Source: Streptomyces sp. JJ36
GTDB taxonomy: Bacteria > Actinomycetota > Actinomycetes > Streptomycetales > Streptomycetaceae
Direction of reading: 5' to 3'
DNA length: 64,000 nucleotides
NCBI RefSeq assembly: GCF_021696945.1
Contig: NZ_JACYHE010000002.1
Location: 124,001 to 188,000 of the forward strand
Below the pieces are notes generated by a model that saw only the letters and a list, made by a program, of their open reading frames with translations, ran no database searches and had not been told where the DNA came from. Positions 62,529 through 64,000 of this stretch are shown piece by piece. Both the position numbers and the translations under genes were made by a program. The first letter of the stretch is position 1, and each line of letters starts with the position of its first letter.

Positions 62529-63239
62529 ATGCACGGCATACGCAAGGGCACGCTCTACGCGCGTCGCGCCGCCACCCCCCGGAACACCGCCCGCACCGGC
62601 ACCCGCCTCCGCCGCACCACGGCCGCCGCCGCCGGCGCCGCACTGCTCTCGCTCGCCGCCGGCCTGCTGACGCCCGGCCCGGCCCAGGCGGCCCCGCCCA
62701 CCCCGCCCGGCGCCTCCCAGGCCCGCTCCCTGCTGGCCGGGCTCACGGTCGCCGCCGAGGGCTCGATGACCGGGTACGACCGCGACAAGTTCCCGCACTG
62801 GAGCTCCCAGGGCGACAACTGCAACACCCGCGAGGTGGTGCTGGAGCGCGACGGCTCCGGGGTGCAGACCGGCGGCGACTGCTACCCCACCAGCGGGAGC
62901 TGGTACAGCGCGTACGACGGCGCGACCTGGTACCAGGCGTCCGACCTGGACGTCGACCACATGGTGCCGCTCGCCGAGGCGTGGCGTTCGGGGGCGGACG
63001 ACTGGTCCACCTCTCACCGGGAGGACTTCGCGAACGACCTGGACATCGCCCAGCTCATCGCCGTGACCGACAACGTCAACCAGTCCAAGGGCGACCGGGA
63101 CCCCGCCGAGTGGCTGCCGCCGCGCGGCGCGTACCACTGCACGTACGCCCGCATGTGGGTCTGGGTGAAGCACAGCTACGGCCTGTCCGTCGACCCGGCG
63201 GAGGAGGCCGCGCTCGACGACGTGCTGAGCGGCTGCTGA
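62529..63239 (+). CDS. secreted HNH-type nuclease (DUF1524-like)
   Basis: 236 residues. A long basic Sec/Tat-like signal (to about 57; LLSLAAGLLTPGPAQA) precedes a GmrSD/DUF1524-type HNH core with DRDKFPHWSSQGDNCNTRE, the catalytic DLDVDHMVPLAEAW, and NVNQSKGDRDPAEWLPP. Four or more cysteines suit an exported protein. Related Streptomyces proteins are extracellular nucleases. GAGGGAG precedes the ATG by a few bases. Confidence 0.88.
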   Translation: MHGIRKGTLYARRAATPRNTARTGTRLRRTTAAAAGAALLSLAAGLLTPGPAQAAPPTPPGASQARSLLAGLTVAAEGSMTGYDRDKFPHWSSQGDNCNTREVVLERDGSGVQTGGDCYPTSGSWYSAYDGATWYQASDLDVDHMVPLAEAWRSGADDWSTSHREDFANDLDIAQLIAVTDNVNQSKGDRDPAEWLPPRGAYHCTYARMWVWVKHSYGLSVDPAEEAALDDVLSGC

Positions 63240-63269
63240 GCGGCCTGCCGCGCCCGCGGCGCCCGGCTC

Positions 63270-63307
63270 CGGCTCCCGGCGGTACGGGCCCGTACCGCCG
63301 GGAGCCG
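63270..63307. terminator. 38-bp perfect palindrome terminator
   Basis: 19-bp arms (63270-63288, 63289-63307) without a separate loop, 31 bp after the nuclease gene. Confidence 0.75.
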
Positions 63308-63381
63308 CGGCAAGCCCCGCCGGAAACTACCGGTCGCCCCCCGTCGTTCCCTACGGTTGCGGGGGACGGAGGGAGGACCGG

Positions 63382-64000
63382 ATGCCCGGACTGCGCCTGG
63401 GACCACTGCTGCGCTACGTCGACGAGGACACCGCCACCGTGTGGGTGGAGACCGACGGCCCCTGCGAGGCGGAGGTCCGCTGCGGCGACGGCCGGGGGGC
63501 GGGCGGCAGCGCCCGCACCTGGCAGGTCGCCGGGCACCACTACGCCCTGATCACGGTGGTCGGCCTGGAGCCCGGCACCGAGACGCCGTACAGCGTGCTG
63601 CTGGACGGCCGCGAGGTGTGGCCGCACGACGGCGCCGGCCTGCCGCCCAGTGTGATCCGCACCCGGCAGCCGGACGGCGCGGGCGCCGTCCGGCTCGCCT
63701 TCGGCTCCTGCCGCTGGGCCGCGCCCCCGGCCGGGCCCTTCCACGATCCCGTCGGGCCGGACGCGCTGGGCGCACTGGCCCGGCGGGCCGCCGGGGGCGG
63801 CGAGGTGCCGGACGCCCTGCTGCTCCTGGGGGACCAGGTGTACGCGGACGAGACCTCCCCGGCCGTGCGGGAGCGGCTGGGGCGGCGCCGCAGCCTGAAG
63901 GAGCCGCCCTGGAACCAGGTCGCGGACTACGAGGAGTACACCGACCTGTACTACGAGTCCTGGCTGGCTCCCGAGGTGCGCTGGCTGCTCTCCACGGTGC
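63382..64000 (+). CDS. PhoD-like metallophosphatase/alkaline phosphatase D, 3' end cut off
   Basis: The frame is open to the right edge: 206 codons from an ATG preceded by GAGGGAGGA. An N-terminal fibronectin-like domain (LGPLLRYVDEDTATVWVETD; VVGLEPGTETPYSVLLDG) is followed by the start of the metallophosphatase core with RLAFGSCRW and LLLLGDQVYADE. PhoD family enzymes hydrolyse phosphodiesters. No signal peptide is seen, unlike classical PhoD, so it belongs to the cytoplasmic-looking subgroup. Confidence 0.87.
   Translation, partial: MPGLRLGPLLRYVDEDTATVWVETDGPCEAEVRCGDGRGAGGSARTWQVAGHHYALITVVGLEPGTETPYSVLLDGREVWPHDGAGLPPSVIRTRQPDGAGAVRLAFGSCRWAAPPAGPFHDPVGPDALGALARRAAGGGEVPDALLLLGDQVYADETSPAVRERLGRRRSLKEPPWNQVADYEEYTDLYYESWLAPEVRWLLSTV

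Overview
The window is high-GC actinobacterial DNA of the Streptomyces type. Coding density is high, start codons are often GTG or TTG, adjacent genes commonly share ATGA/GTGA junctions, and several genes look leaderless. Family-level markers agree: a conservon with paired CYP154/CYP157-like P450s, an Rpf muralytic enzyme under a c-di-AMP riboswitch, a SARP regulator, and DUF6230/DUF6114 membrane proteins. All function calls come from reading motifs and gene order; no database search was run.

Layout. 1-1.6 kb: the 3' end of a DUF1023-type hydrolase and a lipoprotein. 1.7-4.8 kb: two coupled SPFH membrane proteins. 5.0-6.6 kb: a secreted Rpf-LysM-M23 cell-wall enzyme with a ydaO-type leader. 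7.0-12.7 kb: a CitB-type response regulator, NirD, NirB and a second FAD reductase behind a GlnR-like box. 12.7-17.4 kb: a conservon variant (sensor ATPase, fused DUF742-GTPase, two P450s). 17.7-19.6 kb: a LysR regulator coupled to a beta-lactamase-fold hydrolase. 19.7-30.2 kb: a Tat-exported metallo-beta-lactamase-fold protein, CutA, assimilatory nitrate reductase, a CbiX-like chelatase (siroheme supply for NirB), dGTPase, a ferredoxin-reductase-like flavoprotein, a GNAT enzyme and DNA primase.

30.65-57.2 kb is a biosynthetic locus built from red/pig (prodiginine) parts. RedO, RedN, RedM, RedJ, RedI and RedH equivalents form one minus-strand operon. RedX, RedW and RedY equivalents form a divergent plus-strand operon. 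RedR, RedQ and RedP equivalents lie in a third operon. Together these can make a 4-methoxy-2,2'-bipyrrole aldehyde and a medium-length acyl-ACP. The large RedL and RedK of undecylprodigiosin pathways are absent. The redPQR operon instead begins with an aldehyde-dehydrogenase-fold enzyme, a class III aminotransferase and an SRPBCC protein. The simplest reading is acyl chain to aldehyde to alkylamine, then condensation with the bipyrrole aldehyde by the RedH-type enzyme, giving a tambjamine (BE-18591-like) rather than a prodiginine. From memory, a Streptomyces tambjamine cluster has been reported, so the product class may not be new.

The same locus carries a SARP, an ECF-type sigma factor in an operon with a solute symporter, a small membrane protein, an ABM-fold protein and an MFS exporter fused to a winged-helix domain. 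The regulatory DNA suggests a cascade. Two TTA codons sit in the symporter-sigma operon. A matching ECF-like promoter lies upstream of both that operon and the SARP gene. Matching SARP-type heptamer pairs at 11-bp pitch lie upstream of the redX-like and aldehyde-dehydrogenase operons.

57.5-64 kb: a HAD phosphatase, a GDT1/TMEM165-type transporter behind a yybP-ykoY-like Mn2+ riboswitch, a FetB-like permease, a three-gene DUF6230/DUF6114/secreted-protein operon preceded by an eight-copy helically phased repeat, a secreted HNH-type nuclease, and the 5' part of a PhoD-like phosphatase.
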